Shown one piece after another: positions 24,030 to 36,400 of a DNA stretch of 64,000 nucleotides. The notes under the pieces were generated by a model. The model was not told the DNA's origin. It searched no databases and saw nothing but the letters and a program-made list of their open reading frames with translations. Each line of letters begins with the position of its first letter. Positions within the stretch are counted from its first letter, which is position 1. The position numbers were made by a program, and so were the translations under genes. The stretch is from Colius striatus. Lineage: Eukaryota; Chordata; Aves; Coliiformes; Coliidae. The DNA lies in contig NC_084790.1 of the NCBI RefSeq assembly GCF_028858725.1, positions 7,242,669 through 7,306,668 on the forward strand, written 5' to 3'.

Positions 24030-27000
24030 TTCAAAACTACTTGTGTAAATAACTTTATTCTTCTGGTTCCTGATTTTTACTTTATACCATAGTATAAAGA
24101 GGTGTTTTTTTAATGCCATGGGAATTTTTTACTTTATGCCATACAACATTACTCATAAGTACCAATCTCAGTGTTACCCTAACTTCTGACTGTCCATGAT
24201 GGATATAATCCTAAAGCCTCCCCTATACAAACTTTCTGATAACAACTCACCAAACATCAAGATGGTCTTTCAGTCATGTTTCTGAATGTTGAAGTGTCAC
24301 TTTTATAAAGAGCTTGAAGATAAATATATTTCTACAGAAAATTATCATACAGAATAAAGGTAAGATTTTATAGTAAGAATTCTGCTAAGAATTTAATATA
24401 TCAAACAGTACTTCTGCAAGGACAGCACATATGCACCTGACACAGGTGTCATTATGGAATACTCAGTAAAATGGAAAGCTGTTTTAACATTTGAATAGTA
24501 TGCACTAATCTGTGAATAAATACTACATTTACCTGTTAACAGCCACAGCCACTGCCTGGCTTCCCTGTATAAAACCTGTGGTTACCACTGACGAAAATAC
24601 ATAATAGCAAAATATTTCTCTTGTTTGGATATAAAGTGGTTTTATTTCCATTAGGCTTATTTTTTAAATAACTAAAAAACATTTACAGGAAGTTAAAAAT
24701 AGCATTTTGTTATCTATACGTAAATTATTGGCAACCAGCTAACTTCTAGCAAAAGATCTAGGAAAGCTTTCACAGTAATAAAATTCACAACTACATGCAA
24801 CGCAGATAAACATTCACACAACTTTGTACCAGTTTTCTACAAGAAGTCAGTACAAGGCATAGAATCCATACATTTGGTAACTGAGCTGGCTGCGGGTAGA
24901 AGCACATGCGCTGACTGAGGAGGTGACCAGGTGTTCATGCAAGCTGTACTTCAGCTCCACACTCATTTTTGTTTATGGCTTAATGTTTAAAAAAAAAACT
25001 AAGTTTTTTTCATATCTATCCAGTTAACCTATACTTAGAAGTTTAAACTTCTACTATAACGACAGGAAATTACCTTTTTTCACATTTGATTTCCGTACAT
25101 GTGACTTTCCAACCTGTTTGGGTTTTTTGAAAAGGTTTTCAATTTTCTTTAGTGATCTTGAAAAAGCTGTGTCATGCTCTATCAGTCTCCTAATATGAGA
25201 GATGTAGGTAAGTATATATAATATATTAAAGAACTTCAGGACCTCCAGATTAGAAGTTGAAAAAAAAAGAAAAAAAGAATAATTATTATCATTCATAAAA
25301 TTAACCTGCAGCAGCCAGCTGAGTCACAAGCTCTTTTTTTCTTTTTGTGTGTTGGTGTCCAAAACTAGGAAAGGAAATACTCTCTCAACCTTTGCAAAAT
25401 ACCAACAGAAAAATAAAACCCTTATGGGTCTAGTATTGAATTTGAAAAGAACAATTTACCTATAAAACTGGAATAAAATATATAAATAATTCTTCTACAC
25501 AAAGGAAAAAAAACACAGCAATTTGCTGTTCCATCTTTGTCTCAGCTGCAGCTTCCAGGTACACTGGAGATGGTCTGCTGGGCACATTGGGGAAACACTA
25601 TATAATTTTTTTCAGTGTCTTTTGTTTGCCTATCTAGGTTCAGACTATGTACCAAAATTAAGGGCAAAGCAGAATCAAAAGCACATGAAGTCTCATTAGT
25701 GTTTACAAACACATAAAGGGCAGGTGCCAGGAGGACGGAGCCAGGCTGTTCTCAGTGATGTCCAATGATAGGACAAGGGGCAGTGGGTACAATCTGGAAC
25801 ATAAGAGGTTCCAAAGAAATACAAGGAAAATCTTCTTCCCAGTGAGGGTGAGGGAGCACTGGAACAGGCTTCCCAGATGGATTGTGAAGTCTCCTTCTCT
25901 GAGGACATTCAAAACCCACCTGGATGAGTTCCTGTGTGACCTACTCTAGGTGGTCCAGCTCTGGCAGGGAGCTTGGACTAGAATATCTTTCAAGGTCCCT
26001 CCCAACCCTTAAGATTCTGTGATTCTGTGAATGATAATGAAAGATTTATTTCTTTGATAAGATTTCATTTACACAAAAGTACCTAACACTCAGACACCCT
26101 TATGTAAAGGTTGGGACCATTTTGTCATTAGCATTATTACATACAGGTAAGTTAGTGCTAAAACTAATGTACGGTTTAGGTCAAGAAAATTCTAAGTAGC
26201 ATCTGCAACGGTCATCCTAGTCATAATATTCAGGATTTACCTATCTGAGAAAGAATCCATGCAGCCAGAAAAGACAATCAAATTTTTCTCACATGGTGTA
26301 GCTTATAAGCATATGATAATTAAATTTAAACTGAGTCTCCACTGGGGACAGTTGAGCTTAGAGTCCCATCACAAAAGCCAAAATTTCATCCCTCCACAAA
26401 CCGCACATCCAATACATCCTGTCAGCTACCAGTGAGGACCTGAGATTATGAGTCCCACATTTTCCAAAAAAGTCACTAGTGCCAGTGAGTTTTCTCCCAC
26501 AAACCCTGTGAATGGCTGTTGAAATCCTTTTTCTCCCAGTTCCCACCAGCACTGCAGGGATGTGCTCTGAGTGGACTTAACTCTCCCTGACTGTTTTCGT
26601 CATTGGCAAAAAATACAGTACCATCACACTAACAAAGCATTCTACAGACTATTACAACACTCTTTCTTCTATTTACTGTGAGAAGTTATTTCATATTTTA
26701 GATTTTTGGGAGGCACTAGAGAATATAGCAATGCATAGGCATTCCTCTGGAATTAAATATCTGCTTATACAACTGCAAGACCTTCAGTAAAACGAACTAT
26801 AGATCTGAAGTAGAATATAACTAAAATGCTTACTAAACCTACCCTTTATTTTGCAAACCAACAGATGTTGCAGTAAACTTTCACATTCTAAAACATTTTG
26901 AGAACTAATGAGCTGGATTCTCAGCTTCCCTGTACTGTCGCCGTGCTCCTATTGTACACGGATTTACAAAAAAAAACCCCTCAACCTAACATCTATTTTC

Positions 27001-27361
27001 AACAAATGCAGGTTTGGCAGTCAAAAATAACCATCAAAATCAACAAAACAACCAATAAAGACATTAGAAACGTGAACAGTTGGCAGTCATGACACTGCCC
27101 TGTACTACATTTAATCCCCATAGTTGTAAAATCGTTGTGCTTGAAAGAAATCTTCACACTGTATTTCTCAATGCTTTAAGGAAAAAAGTAGAGTGGTTTA
27201 ATAACAAATCAAAGAACATCAGTAAGTGCCCTACACCATGGCATACAGTGTTCCAAGGGAGGTCAGTATCTGATTTTGCTCTTAAGGTGATTTTTATACT
27301 CCATATAATTGCCAGTCTGAGATTTCCCAGTTGAGATGCACTTTGTATATGTTCAGTCTTC
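24030..27361 (-). other. Probable RHOBTB3 3' UTR
   Basis: This is AT-rich sequence directly downstream of the RHOBTB3 stop. Candidate AATAAA signals on the minus strand (tttatt on plus) lie near 26845, 26045, 24645, 24053 and 23138. The human gene has a long 3' UTR, so an end near 24.0-24.6 kb is plausible. The true end cannot be chosen from sequence alone. Confidence 0.35.
25718..26031 (+). mobile_element. CR1 LINE 3' fragment inside the presumed RHOBTB3 3' UTR
   Basis: The CR1 3' end runs from 'gtgccaggaggacggagcca' through 'ccagtgagggtgagggagca' to the tail gattctgtgattctgtgaa. It is fairly intact, so relatively young. It lies antisense to RHOBTB3. A 64-codon frame here is the CR1 ORF2 C-terminus. 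Confidence 0.9.
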
Positions 27362-27477
27362 TCACATTACTGTGCAATGGCATTTCTGAGAGTGGATGTA
27401 GTTCCTGTATTCAGCAAGCTGCTTCAGGTACAAACTGGAAGGCCATCTGTGCATCTCTACAAAATTGCGCTCCTCCA
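27362..27477 (-). CDS. RHOBTB3 exon 12 (last coding exon)
   Basis: Acceptor tgtttag. It encodes [15 protein letters not shown] to the C-terminus CHCTVM followed by TGA (27364-27362). The last four residues C-T-V-M fit a CaaX-type prenylation signal. Confidence 0.96.
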
Positions 27478-30400
27478 CTAAACAAGAGAATAAAGGAACA
27501 AAATGTAATATCCAAACATACAGCTCAAGTGCACAAGCTGCAAAATGCCTTTTCAAAGAGGTTAAAGCCCATTAAGGACCTAAACATGGCTACAAAAGTA
27601 AGATGGTGCTCACCATCTTGCCAAGACCTTACTGCAGTGCGGATGTAAAAGTTACCACACAATGTTCCCATGCTATTAAGTTAGAAACAAACAAATTTCT
27701 TAATAAAATAAATCATTAAAGAGAGAAGAGAGATTATACTCAAGCTGAATATTCATTATCCTTAGAAAATAACCAGATGTATTCAACTGAGAGGGTTTTT
27801 CTATGTTGCAACACTACAGAGAAGGGTATCTCAGTCCCTATGCCAACAGTCTGTCTCAAGATAATTACAACAAAGGAGACCAATTAAGAATCCAGCAAGA
27901 TTCTTATCTTTTGTTGTACATATTTTTCATCACTGACAAAATCACCTAATGGAGTTTTTAGTTGTATTATTTAGATGATTCCCCTTTGCCTTTGCAGAAA
28001 TATACATTTTCATCCTCCTGCTCCAGATTTTCCCAAGTCAGCCTGCAGCAGCTAGTCCTTTCAGCAGCTTAGATCAAGTGACCTGCAGCTTATGAAAGGT
28101 TGGAGTGAGGGAAATTGCATTACACTGGCCTTGTGCAGAATGCAGGGCTGCTTCTGGAGATTTCAGCTGTCAGTCATGAGGGAGCCAGTCTTGTGCTGCA
28201 TTGCTCTCTATGAACCCTCAGGAGATTCTGTGTCAGAAGCACAGAATCTCAGGATGGTCAGGGTTGGAAAGGACCTCTAGAGATCACCCAGCTCAACTCC
28301 CTGCTAAAGCAGGCTCCCCTCAATCAGGGGGTACAGGAACACATCCAGGCAGGTTTAGAAACCTTCAGAGAAAGAGACTCCACACCCTCTCTGATCAGCC
28401 TGTGTCAAGGCTCCCTCACCTCAACACCAAAGAAGTTTTTCCTCACATTCCAGTGGAACTTTTCAGAAGCATCACTCCCTAAGTTTTGTGACAGGCTCAT
28501 ATGCAGCCTGATATTCATCAGGCTAACTGCAATATGGAGACAGAAGAGCTATTACTACTACTTTCCACAGCAGAAAAAAAAATTAATAAGCTCTATGGAT
28601 TAATTGATATTCTGCTGTGCAACTGGAAAACGGATAAGCAGATGTGCCTAGATTGAGCACTATGGTGACTCTAAAGGGCAAAAGGGCCTCTGCACTCTTA
28701 TGCCTCACCAAGGGAAACCAGGGGCTACTCCGACCTTCAACAAAGGAAGGAGATTCCTGCAGCTTCAGGGGAACCTCAGTCTGGTTGGAACTGAAGCCCT
28801 GTAGCAAGAAAGGTGTCACAAAGTTCTTTCAAACACATCCTGTCACCTGAAACATCAGAAAGGGATGCAAAGCAAGTCCACAATAGACTGAACCTACGAG
28901 TTGGTGACCTGTGTCAGCACAGAGGCCCTGCTCTCCTACATTTAATCCAGATTTGGCTCTGCAAAACAGATGTTTCAGAAGATTGGTAAGTGGGCTGCTG
29001 GAAGACAAATTCCGGGTCCAAACAAATCAGGGAGGACCTGGCTCTCCTACCTTTGCTCACAATTAGTACAAAGTCATCTGTCATGACACATACATATAGA
29101 ATCACAGAATCATTTTGGTTGGAAAAGATCTTTAAGATCCTGGATTCCAACTGCCACAGCCACTGCTACACAGCTTTGGAATCCCTCAAGAGATGAGGAT
29201 TCCACCACTTCCACCACTGTTACGATGATTCACAACCCTTTGGTGAAAAATGTTTACCTAATACCCAATCTAAACCTTCCCTGGTGCAACTTGAGGACAT
29301 TTCCTCTTGTCCTATGACTTACTAGTTGGGAGAAGAGACTGATTTTCTCCCAGCCACAATCTCGTGTCAGGGAGTTAACGGGAGTAAGGTCTCCCCTCAG
29401 CCTCCTCTTCTCCAGGCTGAACACCCTCAGGTCTCTCAACTGCTCCCCATCAGACCTGTGCTCCAGATCCTTCCCCAGCTCCATTACCCATCTCTGGACA
29501 TACTCCAGTACCTCAGTGTCCTTGTAGTGAAGGGCTCAACAGTGAACACAGCACTTGAGGTGCAGCACCACCAATGCCCAATACAGGGGGATGGCCACTG
29601 CCCTGGTCCTCCTGGCCACATTAGTGCTAACAGAAGCCAGGCTGCCTTTGGCCTTCTTGGGCCAATGCTGGCTCATGTTCAGACGCTGTCAACCAACCAT
29701 CCCAGGTCCTTTCCCTCCAGGCACCTTTCCAACCCCTCTGTCCCAAGCCTGTAGTGTTGCTTGAGGCTGGTTTGACGCAAGTGCAGGACTCAGCGCTGAC
29801 CATGGTTGAAGTATATGAGCCTCACAAATGAGGAAAGAGCACCTTTAGTACACTTTGGACCAAACAAAGCTTCAGTTCACCAATAAGAAAAATCCCCTTC
29901 TGTCATACTCTGATCTGAATGTGAACTACTGGTCAAAGGGATGCACCCATCAAGATCACCTTCATCAGGGTGATGAAAAATCTCATAAACAATGTGCAAA
30001 ACTTTCTAGAGTTACCTATCAAGAAACAACTATACTGTTTGGGAAAATAAGGATCAGTTCACTGGAAGAACCTGGATTTATTTACTGGAACAGATGTTAG
30101 TTATTTGATTTCATGAGATCTACAAGGGAGTACTGTAAGAATTCCATTTTCTTCAAGGAAAAGCCCTGCAAAATACCTGCTTCTTAATCAGGTATTGGAG
30201 GTATTAGAATCAAGTTACCTTGATTCTAATATACAAACTAAACAAAATTATACACTTAAGATAGAGAGACTGACATACAATTATCACATTGTTATGCATA
30301 GGAACCTGTCCATCAGTACAGGAAGCAAAAGACTGAGGGATGCAGTTGTTGGCTACGCTGCTCTTCATGCGATGTCTGCTGGTCCCACAGCAAGATGGTG

Positions 30401-33400
30401 AAACATTTAGCTCAAACAGATTCTGTCCAGGACTAGACTGTACAGTCTGAAGAAGTCCTAATCATCTCCTCACACATTACCCAGTACCTCACTTCTGATC
30501 TAAACAGAACTGAAAAATGCTTTTTGACTTAAAAGTAATTGATAAATTACCTGAAAGATCTTGAAATTCAGGTTTTCGACTGAAGATGAGGTAGTTAGTG
30601 GCAATAAAATGAAGAAGCCAAGTTGAAAGGCAATCAGAATTGTGAAACTGCAAGAAGAAAGAAAGCAGAAACAACGTTTAATAGTATCATGTCTAAAACA
30701 CAACCATGTCTCGTGTCAAAATATTTCAGATTTTCATTGTCAACATATCAGTTTACTAAATAAGGTTTTGGCTGTAGGCAGTAATGAAGGAAAAGTCATT
30801 GATGGAAATACATAAACAGATGAAGACTCACCAACAAATGATAAAATCTCTCTCCCAGAGATGGGACTTAACCCCCTGGGCTCCTCTGGGCATGCATCTT
30901 GGAAACTGACATCTTCTTCGATGACTGGAATTTGATAGGGCAGGATGGAATACATCTCTCTCACAAGGGTACTAGAATCTTTGGGAACAGGCTGGCCAAC
31001 TTGTTTAAGAGGGCTGTAAACTGGAGGACTTGAAAGATGGGGTGTGAAATGGCAAAGTATGTGCCAAACCATCCAACAGGGTAACAGGTTAGGGCAGGAA
31101 ATGCAATTATGTGTGTACTTCAGCCCCACACCAAGATGAAAAACAGAAGGCTGACCGCTGTGATGGAGTGTCAATGAGGGAGCATCCTCTTGCACTCATC
31201 CAGGGAAACCTGTCTGCTTAATTAAGCCCCTGCGTTGCCTCTACACCAACACACACAGCCTGGGGAATAAGCAGGAGGAACTGGAGGTGTGGCTGAGGAT
31301 GCAGGGCCCTGGTCTCACTGCAATTACAGACACATGGTGGGACAGCTCCCATGGCTGGAACACAGCCATGAATGACTATGTGCTATTCAGGAAGGACAGG
31401 CAAACAAAGTGAGGAGGTAGAGTTGCTCTCTATGTGAGAGAACAACTAGAGTGCATTGAGCTCTGCCTGGGTGGGGATGAGTGGTGGGCTGAACATTTAT
31501 GAGAGAGAATTAAGGGGCAGAGTAGCGTGGGTGATACTGTTGTGAGAGTTTACTACAGGTCACCTGATCAGGAGGAGGAAGTGGATGAGGCCTTCTACAA
31601 ACAGTTGAGAGCTGCCTCACAATCACAATTCGTGGTCCTCATGGGGGTCTTAAACCACCATGACATTTGCTGGCAAAGGCACTCAGCCAAGTGCACACAG
31701 CCCAGGAGTTTCCTACAGATTGTTGAAGACAACTTCCTGTCACAAATGCTCAGGAAGACAACAGAGAGGGGTGTGCTGCTGGACCTCGTGCTAACAAATA
31801 AAGAGAGTCTGGCTGGGAATGTGAAGGTTGGAGGCAACCTTGACTGCAGTGACCGTGAGATGGTGGAGTTCAAGATCCTGTCTGGAAGAAGCAGGACACC
31901 AAGCTGGGTTGTGACCCTAGGCTTCAGGCGAGTTGACTTTGGTCTCTTCAAAGACCTGCTTGGAAGAATCTCGTGGGACAGGATTCTAGATGGTAGGAGT
32001 TCACAAGAAAAATGGTCAATCTTCAAGCCCCACTTTATCCAAGCCCAAGATCAGTGTGTCCCTACAAGTTGAAAATAAGGAAAAGGAGGCAAGAGGCCTA
32101 CATGGATGAAAAAGAAAATTACTTGATCTACTCAAGGAGAATAAATCAATCTATGTAAGGTGGAAAAAGGGTCTAGTTGCTTGGGAAGAGTCTAGGAACA
32201 TCGCCAGAGTGTGCAGGGATGGAAACAGGAAGGTCAAAGCCCTTTTGGAATTAAACCTGGCAAAGGAAGTAAAGGAAAACAAGAAAGGCTTTTTCAAATA
32301 CATCATCAGCCAAAGGAAGCTTAGGGAGAATGTGAATCTGCTCAGGAACACAGAGGGTGCTGTGGTAACAGAGAATGCAGAGAAGGCAGAACTACTGAAT
32401 GCCTTCTTGGAGGACAGGAGGATAGTCTGGAGAATGGAAGACTTTCCCTTGGTGGATGAGGTTAGAGACCTGTTGGGCAAGCTGGATACCTACAAATCTA
32501 TGAGACCTGAGGAGATGCACCTGCAAGCTGTTTGATGTTATTGCTAAGCCACTCTCCATCATTTTTGATCAATTGTGGAGGACAGATGAGGCACCTGAGG
32601 ACTGGAGGAAGGCCAGTGACATTCCAGTCTTCAAAATAAAACCAAGAAGGAGGACCAAGAAAACTACAGGCTAGTCAGTCTCACCTGCATCGCTGGAAAG
32701 GTGATGGAACAACTCATCCTCAATGCCATCTCAAAACACACAAAGGAAAAGATGGTTATCAGGAGGACTCAGCACAGATTCACCAAGGGGAAAACCTGCT
32801 TGGCCAACCTTATAGCCTTCTATGAGAGTGTAATTGGCTAGCTATATGAGGGGAGAGCAGTGGTTGTTGTCAAGGCTTTTGACACCATCTCCCAGAACAT
32901 CCTCAGAGAAAACCTCAGGAAGTGTGGATCGGATGAGTGGATGATGAGCATAGAGATTTTTCCTGGGCCAGGTTTTGGTAGTGGGAGTTTACAGGGGTTG
33001 TGTCTTTAAACATAATGCTACTAGAAGCTTCCCCTACACCTGACAGCGCCAATGCCAGTCAATTCTAACATGAACCTGTAGCTGACCAAGGCCTGGCCAA
33101 TTAGTGACTGAGATAATGCCTCTGCAATTAACTTATTAGAGACAAGGAAGAAGTTGCTGGGCAGTTGCTAAACTGCAGCAGGAGCTGAAGGGAGTGAGAA
33201 TGTGAAAACATCTCCACAGATGCCAAGGTCAGTAGAGAAGGAGGGGGAGGAGGGTGCTTAGGCCTTGAAAGAAAGACTCCCCCGTGCCCTGTGGTGCAGC
33301 CCATGGTGAGGCAGCTGTGCCCCTGCAGCCCACGGAGGCCAGCGGGGAGCAGAGACCCAAAGAAATACAAGGAAGAATTTCTTCATTGTGAGAGTGAGGT

Positions 33401-36400
33401 AGCACTGGAACAGGCTACCCAGCTGGGTTGTTGAGTCTCCTTCTCTGGAGACATTCAGAACCCACCTGGATGAGTTCCTGTGTGACCTACTCTAGGCAGT
33501 CCTGCTCTAGCAGTGTGGTTACACTGGATGATCTCTTGAGGTCCCTTCCAACTCTTAAGATTCTGTGATTTTGTGATCCACTCACAGCCCATGGAGGAGC
33601 CCACACTGAAGTGGGTGGACGCCTAAAGAAAGCTGTGACTCTGTGGGAAGCCCATGTTGGAGCAAACTCCTGGCAAGTGACCTGGGAGCCTGTGGGGAGA
33701 GAGGACCTCACGCCAGAGCAGGTTTGCTGTCAGGACTTGTGATCCTGTGAGGGACTCAGGCTGCAGCAGTTGGTACCTGAAGGACTGTTCTCCCATGGAT
33801 GACCCATGCTGGGGCAGGGTGTGAGGAGCTGCCCCCGTGGTAGGCCCCATGCTGGAGCATTTCATGAGGAACTGTATCCCATGGGAAGGACTCACGCTGG
33901 GCAATTCCATGAGGGACTGTCTCTTGTGGGAAGGGACCCCACAGTGTAGCAGTGGGAAGTGTGACGAGGCCTCCCATTGAGAAGAAGCAGCAGCAAAATC
34001 CATCTGTAATGAACTGACTGCAACCCCCATCCCCTGGTGAAGGAGGGAGAGTTCTGGGAAGAGGTAGGAGTGGGGGGGGAGGTGTTTTAAGATTCAGTTT
34101 TATTTCTTATTTCCCTGCTCTGTTTGGATCGTTCATTAATAAATCGAACCATTTCTCCCCAAGTTAAGTCTGTTTGGCCCATGATGCTAATTGCTGAGCA
34201 ATCTTCCTGTCCTTATCTTGACTCACAATCCTCTCATATTTCTCTCTCCCATGTCCAGGTTAGGAGGGGGAGTGACAGAGCAACTCAGTGGGCATCTGGC
34301 ACCCAGACAGGGCTACACCACGACAATGAAGTGTATTGAAAACTGGCTGAATGACAGAACCCAGAGGGTGGTGATCAACGGTACAGAATCGAGTTGGAGG
34401 CCTGTGGCCAGTGGAGTTCCACAGGGATTGGTTGTGGGGCCAGTCTGATTCAACATCTTTGTCAATGACCTGCATGAGGGGACAGAGTGTACCTTGTCAG
34501 GGTTTGATATGATAGCCTTTTCTAGTAAGGAGAAAGTGGCTGTAAAGATAGCTCCTGTAAGTAGTTGCTCGAAACTCTCCCCAGCTCTGAGCCAGACCCA
34601 CTTCTGGGGCTGAGCCAATTAGATGCTTCCACGATCACTTTTTAAGAAGAAGCTGGTGGAGGAGGCTTCTTCCTCCTCCTTCTTCCTATTTCTTCCTTCT
34701 TCTGTCCTTTCTTCTGGCTGGTGGTGGTGCAAGGAGTAGGAACAGTGAGAGAAACAACCATGTGGACTCCAAGGTCAGTGATGAAAGAGAGGAGGAGGTG
34801 TGCTGGAGCAGAGACTCCCCTGCATTCTACAGAGAGAAATGGTGAAGCTGAGATTTATTTTCATTTCTTCAAAGACCCCGTATTGGCAGTAGAGACTCAT
34901 TTTGTTAAAGCTGGCCCTGGACTGGGGGCAGTGTTTCGCTTCACTAAAGGCTCCGAGCCAGGAAGGGCAACTATGGCCAGAGGAGGCCGTGTCCCGTGGG
35001 AGGGACCCAACCACTTCACTGCAGATCCCGAGCCAGGGGTAGTGATTTTCTTCTTTAAAACTATGGCCAGAAGAGGCCATGTCCTGAGGGAAGGACCATG
35101 TATCACTATGGCCGGAGCAGGCCGTGTCCCAAGGAAGGGACCCAATATCCACAGCTCTAACTGTAGGAAGGAACCCATGACAAAGCAGCTCATTAAACAT
35201 GCCCAGAAGAGGCCTTGTCCCAAGAGAGGGACCCTATAACTACAGAAACTGCAACCATGGCAAAGAATCCACGCCAGAGATGTTCACCAAGGACTGTGTC
35301 TTGTGTGAGGGACCCTGTATCGGCAGAAGCCGCAACTGCTGGGAACAACCCACAGCAGAGAAGTTTGTTAAGGACTGTGTCCCGGGAGAGGAACACTGTG
35401 TTGGAGCAGGGGAAGAATGCCAGCAGTTGTCCTCATCTGAGTAGAGAGAAGCAGCAGAGCCCATCTGTGAGACACTGACTACATCCCCCATTCCCTGCCC
35501 CCATGAGCTGTTGTGGGGAGGAGGTAGAGATACCGAGAGCAGTGAGCTGTGCCCGGGAAGAAAGGAGGGATGGGGGAGGGAGATCTTAAAGTGCTGGTTG
35601 TAATTTTCTCATCATCCGACTTCCTTTCTGCTTTTATTCTGTTCTGTTTCTTGTAGAATAGAGAAACTTTCCTACTTTCCACTCTAAGTTGAGTACTGGA
35701 GTCTGTTTTACCTGGAACCATAATTGGCAGTGAGCCCTCCCTGCTCTTGTCTGAATCCACAACCTTGCTTATCTTTTTACTCCCATTTTGCTGGGGCCTC
35801 TGCCATCCTAACAAGGGTGGGGGTGAATGGAGGCACCAAGCGAGAGACTGTCGTGGTGCTACTGTGCTACCTGAGCCTAACCATGACAACCTTCAGCAAG
35901 TTCATTGATGACACCAAACTGGGAGGACTGGCTGATTCCCCAGAAGGCTGTGCTGCCATTCAGTGGGATCTCAACTGGCTTGAGAGTTGGGCAGAGAGGA
36001 ACTTTATGAGGTTCAACAGGAGCGAGGGCAGAGTCCTGCATCTCAGCAGGAGCAACCCCATGCACCACTACAGGCTGGGAGTGAGCTCCTGGAGAGCAGC
36101 TCCATGGAGAAAGACCTGGGATGCAACAAGCAGAGTGCAGCCAGCAGGTCGAGGGAGGTTCTGCTCCTCCTCTACTCTGCCCTGGTGAGGCCTTAACGGG
36201 AGTCCTGTGTCCAGTTCTGGGCTCCCCAGCTCAAGAGGGACAGGAAGCTTCTAGAGAGAGTCCAGCATAGGGACACCAAGATGATCAAGGGACTGGAGCA
36301 TCTTCCTTATGAAGAAAGGCTGCAGGACCTGAGACTGTTCAGCCTGCAGGAGACTGAGGGGGTCATCATTAACACAAGTAGCTAAAAGGTTCATGTCAAA

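Noticed and set aside
29326..29754. 142-codon plus-strand ORF
   Set aside because: It is the antisense of a minus-strand CR1 element.
31595..32026. 143-codon minus-strand ORF
   Set aside because: It is the shadow of the CR1 endonuclease frame on the opposite strand.
34721..35239. 172-codon plus-strand ORF with repeated basic motifs
   Set aside because: It is a translation of the LTR-B minisatellite, with no protein family features.
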